Positions 7,946-16,118 of a stretch of 64,000 nucleotides of DNA are shown one piece after another (the first letter of the stretch is position 1; every line of letters begins with the position of its first letter). Both the position numbers and the translations under genes were made by a program. Origin of the DNA: FLUQ01 sp031551515 (GTDB lineage: Bacteria; Desulfobacterota; Desulfovibrionia; Desulfovibrionales; Desulfovibrionaceae); assembly GCA_031551515.1 (NCBI GenBank), contig JAVBNL010000032.1, forward strand, positions 1 to 64,000. The letters run 5' to 3'. The notes beneath the pieces were generated by a model. The model did no database searches, was not told the DNA's origin, and worked only from the letters and a program-made list of their open reading frames with translations.

Positions 7946-8730
7946 CTGAACATATCCTTCAGTTTGAGGGCCAGCCATTCGGACCACATGACCGCGACAA
8001 TAATGGCGATCAGGATGGCGCAGACAAAATCATACTCAAAACGTTGGAAAGCGGCGAACAGACTGCCGCCGATGCCGCCCGCGCCCACAATGCCCAGCAT
8101 GGTTGAGTTACGCAGGTTGACGTCGAACTGGTATGAAGAAAAGCCGACAAAGCGGTTCAGCACCTGGGGCAATACGGAAAAAATGAGCACGCTCATGAAA
8201 GGCGCGCCTGTGGCCCGCACGGCTTCCACGGGTTTCAGCGATATTTCTTCAATGGCTTCGGCGAAGAGTTTGGCTATGAAGCCGATGGTGGCGAAAATAA
8301 GCGTCAGAATGCCCGGCAGGGGGCCGAACCCCACGGCTTTCACGAACAGAATGGCGAAAATCATGGGGTGAAAGGACCGGGTGACGGCGATAAACGCCCG
8401 CGTGGGCCAGAACACCCAGGCGGGCATCAGGTTGCGCGCGGCCAGAAGGCCGATGGGTAAAGAGAGCAAAATACCCAGCAGAGAAGCGATAACCGCGATC
8501 TCTATGGATTCGATGAGTTCTGAAATCAGAAGGCGCCAGCGGGTGAAGTCCGGGGGAAACATTTGCCCCAGAAATACTCTGCCGTTGTCCAGGCCTTCGA
8601 TGACGCGCGCCCATGAAATACCCATAAGATGCAGCGCGTACAGAGTGTACAGCAAAAGGCCCAGATATGCGAAGCGCACCGGCCAGTTGGCTGGAAAGGG
8701 GTTGGGGCGTGCAACGGCTGCGGTGCTCAT
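7942..8730 (-). CDS. phnE: Phosphonate/phosphate-type ABC transporter permease (first PhnE)
   Basis: 262 residues, inner membrane, PhnE family. The EAA-type loop EAVRATGAPFMSVLIFSVLP lies in the second half, followed by VGAGGIGGSLF. It is clearly a paralogue of the next gene but diverged, as in two-permease Phn transporters. Both ends overlap its neighbours by four bases (ATGA), which makes phnC-phnE-phnE a translationally coupled unit. Confidence 0.9.
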   Translation of the reverse strand: MSTAAVARPNPFPANWPVRFAYLGLLLYTLYALHLMGISWARVIEGLDNGRVFLGQMFPPDFTRWRLLISELIESIEIAVIASLLGILLSLPIGLLAARNLMPAWVFWPTRAFIAVTRSFHPMIFAILFVKAVGFGPLPGILTLIFATIGFIAKLFAEAIEEISLKPVEAVRATGAPFMSVLIFSVLPQVLNRFVGFSSYQFDVNLRNSTMLGIVGAGGIGGSLFAAFQRFEYDFVCAILIAIIVAVMWSEWLALKLKDMFR

Positions 8731-9500
8731 TGCAGCCAGTCCTTGCCGCCGTAAATCGCGCGCAAATGGTCGTCTTTCAGTTCGGAAGGCGGGCCGTCAA
8801 AGACGATGCTGCCGCCGGACATGCCGATCATGCGATCGGCAAAGCGCTTGGCCAGGGTGACGTCGTGCATGTTTACCAACACCGGCACCTGGCGGGTAGT
8901 GGCGATATCGCGGAGCAGCTCCATGATTTCCACGGACGTTTTGGGGTCAAGCGAGGCGGTAGGTTCGTCCGCCAACAGAATTTGCGGCTGCTGCATCAGG
9001 GCGCGGGCAATGCCCACCCGCTGGCGCTGCCCGCCGGAAAGGTTGTCCGCCCGCACCACGGCGAATTCGCCCAGGCCCACTATGTCCAAAAGGTCAAAGG
9101 CCGCGTCGATGTCTTGCTGCGGAAATTTGCGAAGCCAGGCCCGCCAGGATGATATGTATCCCAACCTGCCGCAAAGCGCGTTTTCCATGACCGAAAGGCG
9201 GTCGACCAGGTTGAATTCCTGAAAAATCATGCCGATATGGCGGCGCGCGGCGCGCAACTGCGAACCGGAAAGGCCGCAGATGTTTCTGCCGTTGATGATG
9301 ATTTCGCCCGCCGTGGGCTCGACCAGCCGGTTGATGCAGCGCAGCAGCGTGCTCTTGCCGGTGCCTGAAGGGCCGATGATGGCCGTGACGCTGGTTCCGG
9401 TTATGGTCAGGTTGATGTCTTTCAAAACCGGCTTGCCGGCGACATACGATTTTTGCAAATGCTTCACGACCAGCGGCAGCTGGGCGGTGACAGAAGACAT
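8727..9500 (-). CDS. phnC: Phosphonate-type ABC transporter ATP-binding protein
   Basis: 257 residues. It has Walker A GPSGTGKST, Q-loop FQEFNLV, signature LSGGQRQRVGIARAL, Walker B ILLADEPTASLD and a switch histidine in NMHDV, all in the usual order for PhnC. It hydrolyses ATP at the cytoplasmic face to drive uptake through the two PhnE permeases. It is separated from phnD by a 64-base gap that holds a strong hairpin, so its mRNA level may be lower than that of phnD. Confidence 0.92.
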   Translation of the reverse strand: MSSVTAQLPLVVKHLQKSYVAGKPVLKDINLTITGTSVTAIIGPSGTGKSTLLRCINRLVEPTAGEIIINGRNICGLSGSQLRAARRHIGMIFQEFNLVDRLSVMENALCGRLGYISSWRAWLRKFPQQDIDAAFDLLDIVGLGEFAVVRADNLSGGQRQRVGIARALMQQPQILLADEPTASLDPKTSVEIMELLRDIATTRQVPVLVNMHDVTLAKRFADRMIGMSGGSIVFDGPPSELKDDHLRAIYGGKDWLQ

Positions 9501-9523
9501 AGAGTCGCTCCCTTAAAGAAAGA

Positions 9524-9554
9524 GGTCCCCCGGCCTTGTTACAGCCGGGGGACC
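9524..9554 (-). terminator. Intercistronic hairpin between phnD and phnC
   Basis: 11-bp GC-rich perfect stem (9524-9534 with 9544-9554) with a 9-base loop. On the minus strand it is followed by a mixed T/C stretch, not a clean T run. It probably works as a partial terminator or 3'-end stabiliser, letting the binding protein be made in excess over the transporter core. Confidence 0.6.
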
Positions 9555-9564
9555 CGAGTGATTG

Positions 9565-10620
9565 CTACTTTTTAGCGGGAACCGGGGTGTTTGCTTCGCG
9601 CGAGCGCTTTGCTTCGGCGGCCTTTGTCTCGGCTTCCTGCATCTTTTTCAGGTTGTCTGCGTCGAACTTTTCGCCGGAAGCGTTGGCGATAATGCGGATC
9701 AGTTCATAATCCTGCTTGAAGGTGACGGGGAAGAAGCGGTCGGCGCCGCCGAACGTCTTCTGCATTTCCGGGGTGAAGCGGTATTCAAAGAAGGCTTCTT
9801 TGATTTTTTTCACCAGGTCGGGGTGCAGGTCGTGGGCATATCCGAAAGAAGAGGTGGGGAATATGCTGCTTTGCCAGATAATGCGGAAGTCGCTTTCGTT
9901 AATGCGGCCCGCGCCGGCCATGCGCTTGAACACGTCGGAAGCCACACATGCGGCTTCATAGTCGCCGTGGGCCACGCCCATGACGGACTGGTCGTGCTTG
10001 CCGGAGAAGGCGATTTCATAGTCTTTGCCCGGGGTCATGCCGTCTTTGGGGAACAGAGCCAGAGGGGCCAGGTGCCCGGAGTTGGAAGAGGGCTGGGTGT
10101 GGGCGACTTTTTTGCCTTTGAGGTCCGTCAGCTTCTGATAGGGGCTGTCTTTTTTGACCACCACGATCAGGCGGTAGCCCTGAAATTCTTTTTCATAGCC
10201 TTTGACGGCGATGGGCACATACCCGGCCAGGTTGACCGCGAAGCAGGTGGGGCCGGTGGAAAAGCCCGCGATGTGCAGGCGGCCGGAGCGCATGGCTTCC
10301 ACTTCGGCGGAGTTTGAATGCACGGTATAGTAAATAACTTTTTTCCCGGTCTTTTTGGCCAGGAAATTCTGGAAATCGGCAAAGGCGTCTTTATACACGG
10401 CGGGGTCTTCCACCGGTGTATAGGTAAAGACCAGCGTGCTGGGGTTTTTCCACTTTTTGGAATCTTTGGGGGGGTCTGCCGTAAGGTCGTTGTCGTCATC
10501 GCAATACATGCCGTCAAGTTCACCCCGGTTTTTGCAGGGGGCATCGGCCGCAACGGCGATGCTTGCCAGCGCGAAGGTCATGAGGACGCCCAAAAGAGCG
10601 AATACCCATTTTTTCGACAT
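9565..10620 (-). CDS. phnD: Phosphonate/phosphite-type ABC transporter substrate-binding protein
   Basis: 351 residues with an N-terminal signal peptide (basic MSKKW, hydrophobic core, cleavage near AVAADA). The periplasmic PhnD-like domain has HSNSAEVEAMRSGRLHIAGF and QPSSNSGHLAPLALF segments that form the ligand pocket. The start ATG at 10620 has AAGGAG before it; an in-frame upstream codon would put 64 non-conserved residues before the signal peptide. The C-terminal 30 residues form a charged helix ending in a Pro/Ala tail. A promoter is visible upstream. No C-P lyase genes occur in this window, so phosphite, phosphate or another phosphonate route remains possible. Confidence 0.9.
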   Translation of the reverse strand: MSKKWVFALLGVLMTFALASIAVAADAPCKNRGELDGMYCDDDNDLTADPPKDSKKWKNPSTLVFTYTPVEDPAVYKDAFADFQNFLAKKTGKKVIYYTVHSNSAEVEAMRSGRLHIAGFSTGPTCFAVNLAGYVPIAVKGYEKEFQGYRLIVVVKKDSPYQKLTDLKGKKVAHTQPSSNSGHLAPLALFPKDGMTPGKDYEIAFSGKHDQSVMGVAHGDYEAACVASDVFKRMAGAGRINESDFRIIWQSSIFPTSSFGYAHDLHPDLVKKIKEAFFEYRFTPEMQKTFGGADRFFPVTFKQDYELIRIIANASGEKFDADNLKKMQEAETKAAEAKRSREANTPVPAKK

Positions 10621-10697
10621 AGTATACTCCTTAACAGGTTTCCGGAATAAACTTCGGGCCGGCGGGAAGCCGCGCCCGGACCAATACGATACGATAG

Positions 10698-10726
10698 ACA
10701 ATACCCTATTCGGGATGAAGAAACAA
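10698..10726 (-). promoter_or_regulatory. Probable promoter of the phn operon
   Basis: On the minus strand TTGTTT (10721-10726) and TATTGT (10698-10703) are 17 bp apart. Transcription would start near 10690, about 70 bases before the phnD start codon. Confidence 0.45.
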
Positions 10727-10765
10727 CCGTGATTGTAAAAAACCGAGTCCAAAGCCCGCGAGCCG

Positions 10766-11533
10766 TTATAGCCCGCCCAAATCCTCAAGCACCAGGGTTG
10801 GCTGGCGTGCAAGGCCGGGCAGGTCAGAGCGTTTGCTTTCGCCCGAAAGGACCAGAATGAAGTCCATACCAGCGTTTTCAGCCATAAGCTTGTCCGTGTA
10901 CAGCCTGTCGCCGACCATCACCATCTCCGCGGGGGTGTAGCGGGCCAGCAGCGGCTCGAGGATCAGCGTGTGCGGTTTGCCGAAAATGTGCTCGGGGCGG
11001 CGTTTGACGGCTTTCTCATACAGCGCGAGAAAGCTGCCCGTGTCAGGCAGCGGACCCAGCGGCGACGGGCAGACATCGTCGGGGTGCGTCGCCCAAAATG
11101 CCACATCCGGCCGTTGCAGCAGCAGGCAAGAGTCCGCCAGCTTTTCATAAGTCAGGTCCGTGTCATAGCCGACGACAACCGCCCGGCAGGCCTCGGACTT
11201 GCCGAAACGCAAGTTCGGCAGGCGCTGGCGCAGATAGGCGAGAAAATTCCGGTTTCCCACGGGGTATATTTCTTCGAAACCTTCTCTTTCAAGCCTGTCC
11301 GCCAGGGGGATAAGAGGCGAGAGCATGCGCGGCAGCTCGATATGAATGCCCATGCCGCGCAGTTTTGTTACATAATCTTCAAGGTTTTTCGAGGTGTTGT
11401 TGGTCAGAAAATGAATGTCGAAGCGCTCGAGGTTGCGGCGCACGAAGTCGACCGTGCCGGGTATGGGGCGGTCGCCCATGTACACGGTGCCGTCAAGGTC
11501 AAAGACGAAACAGCGCTTGTGGGAAAGATCCAT
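10766..11533 (-). CDS. HAD-superfamily hydrolase, class IIA (NagD/phosphatase-like)
   Basis: 255 residues. The nucleophile motif FDLDGTVYMGD gives Asp12 and Asp14, NNTSKN is motif II (Thr/Ser), and VMVGDRLYTDKL near residue 210 holds the motif IV acid with the class IIA cap between them. Relatives dephosphorylate small sugar or nucleotide phosphates such as p-nitrophenyl phosphate, UMP or glycerol phosphate; the natural substrate is unknown. AAGGAG precedes the ATG. It is the first gene upstream of phnD on the same strand, but phnD appears to have its own promoter. Confidence 0.85.
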   Translation of the reverse strand: MDLSHKRCFVFDLDGTVYMGDRPIPGTVDFVRRNLERFDIHFLTNNTSKNLEDYVTKLRGMGIHIELPRMLSPLIPLADRLEREGFEEIYPVGNRNFLAYLRQRLPNLRFGKSEACRAVVVGYDTDLTYEKLADSCLLLQRPDVAFWATHPDDVCPSPLGPLPDTGSFLALYEKAVKRRPEHIFGKPHTLILEPLLARYTPAEMVMVGDRLYTDKLMAENAGMDFILVLSGESKRSDLPGLARQPTLVLEDLGGL

Positions 11534-11660
11534 GGGCCGCTCCTTGTTTGCGCGGGGTTATCCCCTTTTAGGCCCGGTCTTGTCAATTTGGGAGGCATAA
11601 AGAAAGTGGGAAAAAATCCGATACGCGGATAGGGGGTGAACGCCTCCAGAGGAAGAGTGT

Positions 11661-11894
11661 ATGGCCATCATCACCGGGGGCGCGTCCCAGAAAGCCGCGC
11701 GGGGCATGTTGCAGGACGTCATCCGCGAAGAAATCAGCCGGGGTTCGCTTTCGAGCACCAGCGAGATGATAGGGTATTACTTGCAAGGGCTGCGTACGGG
11801 GGAACGCTATAACGAGGCAAGTACGGAGCAGGTGAAACGCCGTATCGCCGCTCCGGAGTTTCTGACCGGCCTGCTCAAAGACGATACCGCATAA
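11661..11894 (+). CDS. Small hypothetical protein upstream of gluQ
   Basis: 77 residues, not recognised. The codon pattern (mostly G/C in third position) matches the neighbouring genes, and GAGGAAG sits about seven bases before the ATG at 11661, so translation is likely. The sequence is predicted mostly helical and soluble, with an even mix of charges, no Cys pair and no membrane segment. It ends 25 bases before gluQ and may share its transcript. Several long frames on the opposite strand here are shadows. Confidence 0.6.
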   Translation: MAIITGGASQKAARGMLQDVIREEISRGSLSSTSEMIGYYLQGLRTGERYNEASTEQVKRRIAAPEFLTGLLKDDTA

Positions 11895-11919
11895 AAAGCT
11901 TGCTTCTCCGCCCCGCGCC

Positions 11920-12930
11920 ATGCCAAAAACAGGCATGGTATGCGGTCGCCTTGCTCCCAGCCCCACCGGTTTTCTGCACCTGGGCAACGCCTGGTCCTTC
12001 TGGGTCGCCTGGCTTGCCGCCCGCTCCGCGCGGGGCCGCCTGGTGCTGCGTCTTGAAGATATCGACCCGGCCCGGTCAAAGCCGGAATACGCCGATGCGC
12101 TGCTGCGCGATCTCGCCTGGCTTGGCCTTGACTGGGACCCGCCTGAACAGCCAGCCGATTGCCTTTCCGCCGACGGCATATACACGCAAAGCCGCTGTCA
12201 TTTTTTCTATCAAGCCGCGCTGGACGACCTGCGCCGGGCGGGGCGCGTTTACCCTTGCTATTGCACCCGCAAAGAGCTGCGCACCATCGCCGGGGCGCCT
12301 CATGTGGACGATGCGGGCGCGCCATACCCGGGAACCTGCCGCAGCCTCAGTGCGGAAGAGCGGGCGGAGTATGAACGGGCGGGGCGGCGTTTTTCCTGGC
12401 GGCTTATGTGCCCGCCCGATCATGCCTGGGTTTTTACAGATGCGCTCATGGGGCCACAGCGATTTACCCTGGCAGAGTGCGGGGGCGACTTTGCGCTATG
12501 CCGTTCTGACGGGGTGTTCGCCTATCAGTTGGCAGTCGTTGTAGATGATATCCGTATGAGTGTGACCCAGGTTGTTCGCGGGGCCGACATTCTGGTCAGC
12601 ACGCCCCGGCAGTTGTATCTATATTCGCTTTTCGGCGCAAAGCCGCCGGAATACGCGCATGTTCCCCTGGTGGTTGACGCATCGGGCGAACGCCTGGCCA
12701 AACGCCATGCGTCGCTGACCTTGGAGTCGCTGCGCGAGGCCGGTATACGGTCGGAAACGCTGCTCGGGTGGTTTGCAGGCGCATCCGGATTGCGGCCGAA
12801 TGCGTCGCCCTTGACCGCCGGTGAATGCCTTTCCGGTTTTTCTTTTGCCGTCATCAGGCCGCAACCCCTGCGGCTTCCGGATGATCCCCTGTCTTTTTTC
12901 CTGCGCCTGCAGCAGCAAGCGGCAAAATAA
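11920..12930 (+). CDS. gluQ: Glutamyl-Q tRNA(Asp) synthetase
   Basis: 336 residues, a class I synthetase fold without an anticodon-binding domain. The HIGH-type motif GFLHLGNA (residues 17-24), LRLEDIDP, a zinc-site cluster CYCTRKEL with a later GTC, and the KMSKS-type segment GERLAKRHAS are present. It glutamylates queuosine at the wobble base of tRNA(Asp), independently of tRNA(Glu). The truncated C-terminus separates it from GltX (over 460 residues). The ribosome site is poor, so the second ATG at 11935 is an alternative start. Confidence 0.9.
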   Translation: MPKTGMVCGRLAPSPTGFLHLGNAWSFWVAWLAARSARGRLVLRLEDIDPARSKPEYADALLRDLAWLGLDWDPPEQPADCLSADGIYTQSRCHFFYQAALDDLRRAGRVYPCYCTRKELRTIAGAPHVDDAGAPYPGTCRSLSAEERAEYERAGRRFSWRLMCPPDHAWVFTDALMGPQRFTLAECGGDFALCRSDGVFAYQLAVVVDDIRMSVTQVVRGADILVSTPRQLYLYSLFGAKPPEYAHVPLVVDASGERLAKRHASLTLESLREAGIRSETLLGWFAGASGLRPNASPLTAGECLSGFSFAVIRPQPLRLPDDPLSFFLRLQQQAAK

Positions 12931-12959
12931 AAAAAGCGGGCATGAATATTCATGCCCGC
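12930..12959 (-). terminator. Terminator of the small membrane protein gene / gluQ end
   Basis: Perfect 24-base palindrome (12936-12947 with 12948-12959). On the minus strand it is followed by TTTTTTTATTTT, which marks it as a terminator for a minus-strand transcript. It sits directly behind the gluQ stop and could stabilise that transcript too. Confidence 0.75.
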
Positions 12960-12999
12960 CGGTAAGAACCGTTTAGCAAAATCGTATGCGGCGGCGTTG

Positions 13000-13107
13000 T
13001 CAGCGCTTGACCGGAATGGAAGCCGCAACGGTTTTTGCCTCTCTCGCCTTTGCGATAGCAAAGGTAATGGTCGCCACAGCCAATGTCAGTGTTATCGAAA
13101 AAAGCAT
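13000..13107 (-). CDS. Small single-pass membrane protein (35 residues), unknown
   Basis: A 35-codon gene below usual length cut-offs. The product is one hydrophobic helix (MLFSITLTLAVATITFAIA) followed by a basic tail ending in KR. GGGGG lies about seven bases before the ATG, a promoter with 16-bp spacing lies at 13149-13176, and a strong terminator follows at 12930-12959, so it is a complete one-gene transcription unit. It resembles small membrane-anchored regulators or toxin-like hydrophobic peptides only in general form; no family is recognised. It lies between gluQ and the antiporter gene. Confidence 0.6.
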   Translation of the reverse strand: MLFSITLTLAVATITFAIAKAREAKTVAASIPVKR

Positions 13108-13148
13108 AAAGACCCCCTTTGCCGCCCAATCAGGGCAAGGTTGAAACC

Positions 13149-13176
13149 ATAATACAACACTGTGAATAAAAAACAA
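13149..13176 (-). promoter_or_regulatory. Promoter of the 35-residue membrane protein gene
   Basis: Read on the minus strand, TTGTTT (13171-13176) and TATTAT (13149-13154) are separated by 16 bp. The start point would be near 13142, about 35 bases before the ATG at 13107. Confidence 0.6.
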
Positions 13177-13229
13177 GAGGGTGTTCGCTTTTTTATGGCA
13201 ACGTGTACGTATATTTTACTCTAACGACG

Positions 13230-13259
13230 GCGGCCGTTCCGAAAATCCGGAACGGCCGC
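13230..13259 (-). terminator. Hairpin after the antiporter gene
   Basis: 12-bp perfect GC-rich stem (13230-13241 with 13248-13259) and a 6-base loop, 25 bases behind the stop of the minus-strand antiporter gene. The T tract after it is weak. Confidence 0.6.
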
Positions 13260-13284
13260 ATGCAAAAAGGCGCAGTAAGGCGTT

Positions 13285-14715
13285 TTAGAAATAAATGAAG
13301 GTGAAAAGAATAAACAGCGGAACGAGAATGCCGCAAGACCAGGCCATATAGCCGAAAAAGCTGGGCATGGGCACGCCCTGGTCTTCGGCGATGGAGCGCA
13401 CCATAAAGTTGGGCGCGTTGCCGATGTACGTATTGGCGCCCATGAACACCGCCCCGGCGGATATGGCCGTCAGGGTCGGAGCCAGGCTGGTGGTCAGCGT
13501 CGCGGCGTCACCGCCGGCGGTGTTGAAGAACACGAGATAGGTCGGGGCGTTGTCCAGGAAGCTGGAAAGAATGCCGGTCAGCCAGAAGTACATGGCGTTT
13601 ACCGGCTGGCCGCCTGTATCGGTGACCATGTTGATGACCGACGCCAGAGCGCCCGCTTTGCCGGCTTTGAGAATGGCTATGGCCGGAATCATGCTGATGA
13701 AGATGCCGAAGAAAAGCTTGGCCACTTCAAGAATGGGCGCCCAGTTGAAGTCGTTGAGTTGACGGGTTTCCGGCCTGGTAAATTTCAGCGAAACGCCGGC
13801 AATGATAAGCATGAGAATATCGCGGCAAAGATTTTGCAGCTCCATGCTGGTGCTGCCGTATACATAAAAGGATATGCCGGAATTCCAGACGCCGCTCATC
13901 AGCACGGAGCAGACGATGCCCAGCAGCAGCAGGAAGTTGACGTTGCCTTCCACGCTGAGCTTTTCCTTGTTGTCGCCCGGGGGAACGGGTTTGCCTTCTT
14001 TGGCATACAAAACCGTGTCCAGGGCGAAATATATGCCCAGCAGCAGCACGGCCATATAAATCATGGGCACCAGCAGGTGGGTCAGGGTCCAGAAAAAGGG
14101 CACCTGTTTCAAAAAGCCCAGGAAGAGCGGCGGGTCGCCCAGCGGGGTGAGCGAACCGCCGATGTTGGCAACCAGAAAGATGAAGAAAACAACGGTATGG
14201 ACTTTGTATTTGCGGTGGGCATTGGCGCGCAGCAAAGGGCGTATAAGCAGCATGGCCGCGCCGGTGGTGCCCATCCAACTGGCCAGCAGGGTACCGACCA
14301 GCAAAATTGCGGCATTGACGAGCGGAGTGCCCACGAGAGAACCTTTCAGGGCAATGCCCCCGGCCACCGTGAACAAGGCGAAAAGCAGGATGATGAACGG
14401 AATGTACTCCCCGACGATGGTGTGGATCAGTTCATTCAGGGTCAGGGAAAACCCGAAGGACAGCGCGCAGGGAATCAGAAAGGCAAGGCCCCAGCCCAGG
14501 GCGACTTTGCCGAAATGATGGTGCCAGAAGTGCGGCATGGCCAGGGGGCAAATGGCGATGGAAAGCAGCATGCAAACAAAGGGAATGACCCAGGGAATGG
14601 AAAGTTTCGCTCCATCAAGATGTTCGGCCGCCAGAGCGTGGCTGGGCAAAAGAAAAAGAAAGGCGGTCAGAACAAGCGGAATGAATGCAGCAAAACGAGT
14701 ACGGATAAAGGCCAT
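13285..14715 (-). CDS. NhaD/citrate-transporter-like sodium:proton antiporter
   Basis: 476 residues. A signal-like first helix ending in SHALAAEH is followed by about eleven membrane segments. Conserved features of the ion-transporter superfamily include GTPLVNAAILLVGTLLASWMGTTGAAML, given here only as the region near residues 130-160, the segment NIGGSLTPLGDPPLF near residue 185 and NAPTYLVFF near residue 390. Relatives are annotated as Na+/H+ antiporters or citrate-type transporters. It most likely exports Na+ in exchange for protons; an organic anion substrate cannot be excluded. AAGGAGG lies before the start. The gene is divergent from trmH. Confidence 0.8.
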   Translation of the reverse strand: MAFIRTRFAAFIPLVLTAFLFLLPSHALAAEHLDGAKLSIPWVIPFVCMLLSIAICPLAMPHFWHHHFGKVALGWGLAFLIPCALSFGFSLTLNELIHTIVGEYIPFIILLFALFTVAGGIALKGSLVGTPLVNAAILLVGTLLASWMGTTGAAMLLIRPLLRANAHRKYKVHTVVFFIFLVANIGGSLTPLGDPPLFLGFLKQVPFFWTLTHLLVPMIYMAVLLLGIYFALDTVLYAKEGKPVPPGDNKEKLSVEGNVNFLLLLGIVCSVLMSGVWNSGISFYVYGSTSMELQNLCRDILMLIIAGVSLKFTRPETRQLNDFNWAPILEVAKLFFGIFISMIPAIAILKAGKAGALASVINMVTDTGGQPVNAMYFWLTGILSSFLDNAPTYLVFFNTAGGDAATLTTSLAPTLTAISAGAVFMGANTYIGNAPNFMVRSIAEDQGVPMPSFFGYMAWSCGILVPLFILFTFIYF

Positions 14716-14851
14716 GCAGCCTGCCTCCTTAGTATGCGCCGCAACGCGCGGAACTTGCGCGGCTTGTGGTTGATTGCGTCAGTCGGCTATTAGCTGTATA
14801 GGGAATTGCGGCGTTAATCAAGATGAAACTACCAATGACGGATAGAAAACG

Positions 14852-15442
14852 ATGTCACGAGCGCGCACCCCGGAACGGGAAAGCAAGATCAAACGAGTGC
14901 TGGGCCAAAGGCAAAATGACTTGACCCTGGTGCTGGCCAATATACATGACCCGCATAACGTATCGGCAATCTATAGAAGCTGTGATGCCTTCGGCGTGCC
15001 GCGCGTGCATTTGTATTATACGCGCACGGCGTTCCCCGCGCTGGGTGAAAAAAGTTCCGCCTCGGCCCGTAAGTGGGTGGAGTCTGAACGGCACAAGACG
15101 GCGGAAGGGCTGGCTGAAACCCTGCGCGGCAAGGGGATGCGCATTTTGGCCACCAGTTGCTCTCCCGGGGCGAAGCCTGTGGCGGAGTACGACCTGGCGC
15201 AGCCCACGGCCATTATCATGGGCAACGAGCACAGCGGGGTGGATGCCGAATTGCTGCCGCTGGCGGATGGCGAATTGTTCATCCCCATGTACGGCATGAT
15301 CCAAAGTTTTAACGTTTCGGTGGCGGCGGCGCTGATTTTGTCCGAGGCCTCGCGGCAGCGGGCGCTGGCGGGCAAATACCTGACGCCGACATACGCGCCG
15401 GAAGAGTTGGCGAGGCTGACGGAAGTCTGGTTGAAAAAGTGA
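14852..15442 (+). CDS. trmH: TrmH-type tRNA 2'-O-ribose methyltransferase
   Basis: 196 residues, SPOUT family with the deep trefoil knot. Motif 1 is ANIHDPHNVSAIYRSCDAFG, motif 2 IIMGNEHSGVD (SAM loop) and motif 3 IPMYGMIQSFNVSVAAALI. These match TrmH, which methylates G18 in the D-loop of tRNAs. The N-terminal basic stretch (ERESKIKRVLGQRQ) is typical of TrmH itself rather than rRNA methyltransferase RlmB. The ribosome site is weak. The following flavoprotein gene begins 28 bases later with its own strong ribosome site. Confidence 0.88.
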   Translation: MSRARTPERESKIKRVLGQRQNDLTLVLANIHDPHNVSAIYRSCDAFGVPRVHLYYTRTAFPALGEKSSASARKWVESERHKTAEGLAETLRGKGMRILATSCSPGAKPVAEYDLAQPTAIIMGNEHSGVDAELLPLADGELFIPMYGMIQSFNVSVAAALILSEASRQRALAGKYLTPTYAPEELARLTEVWLKK

Positions 15443-15470
15443 CTCTCGTTTTTCGAAAAAGGAGATCACC

Positions 15471-16097
15471 ATGCATGTTTTGCTGATCAACGGAAGCCCG
15501 AAGAAGAACGGCTGCACCTTTACCGCGCTTTCAGAGGTGGCCGGGCAGCTTGAGAAAAACGGCCTCACGACCAATATCGTGCACATAGGCAATAAGGCCA
15601 TACAAGGCTGTACGGACTGCCGTAAATGCATTGACACCGGGTATTGCGTTTTTACGAACGACCGGGTCAATGAATGCGTGGATCTTATGAAAACGGCCGA
15701 CGGGCTGGTGGTGGGTTCCCCGGTCTATTTCGGCAGCGCGGCGGGTTCGCTCTGCGCCTTTTTGGACCGGATGTTTTTTCGCAAGTACCGCAACTACAAT
15801 TTTTGGCTCAAGCCCGCCGCCGCGATTGCGAGCTGCCGCAGGGCAGGGGCCGGCGAAACCTTTGACCGGTTGAACAAATATTTCACCATAGCGCAGATGC
15901 CGGTCGTTTCGTCGCAGTACTGGAATATGGTGTTCGGCAACACACCGGACGAAGTCCGCCAGGACCTTGAAGGCTTGCAGACCATGCGCACCCTTGGAGA
16001 CAACATGGCCTGGCTGATCAAGTGCATTCACGCGGCCAAAGATACAGTGCCGTATCCGGAAAAAGAGCCGTTGGCGCGAACAAATTTTATTCGTTAG
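15471..16097 (+). CDS. Iron-sulfur flavoprotein (NADPH-dependent FMN reductase family)
   Basis: 208 residues, flavodoxin-like fold. The FMN phosphate loop is LINGSPKKNGCT at residues 5-16. Residues 47-59 give Cys47, Cys50, Cys53 and Cys59 (C-x2-C-x2-C-x5-C), the compact cysteine motif that binds a [4Fe-4S] cluster in iron-sulfur flavoproteins of anaerobes. Such proteins move electrons between ferredoxin-type donors and small acceptors, including oxygen or peroxide in some archaea. The partner here is unknown. AAGGAG lies seven bases upstream of the ATG. Confidence 0.85.
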   Translation: MHVLLINGSPKKNGCTFTALSEVAGQLEKNGLTTNIVHIGNKAIQGCTDCRKCIDTGYCVFTNDRVNECVDLMKTADGLVVGSPVYFGSAAGSLCAFLDRMFFRKYRNYNFWLKPAAAIASCRRAGAGETFDRLNKYFTIAQMPVVSSQYWNMVFGNTPDEVRQDLEGLQTMRTLGDNMAWLIKCIHAAKDTVPYPEKEPLARTNFIR

Positions 16098-16118
16098 CGC
16101 AAGCCGTTTCAACCGGGA

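Noticed and set aside
8727..8730. Four-base gene overlaps (ATGA) in the phn genes as possible frameshift sites
   Set aside because: They are ordinary translational coupling overlaps, seen in many operons of this window.
13759..14793. 344-codon open frame on the plus strand
   Set aside because: Antisense of the antiporter gene; no domain or ribosome site.
14855..15670. 271-codon open frame on the minus strand
   Set aside because: Antisense of trmH, which has all three SPOUT motifs on the plus strand.
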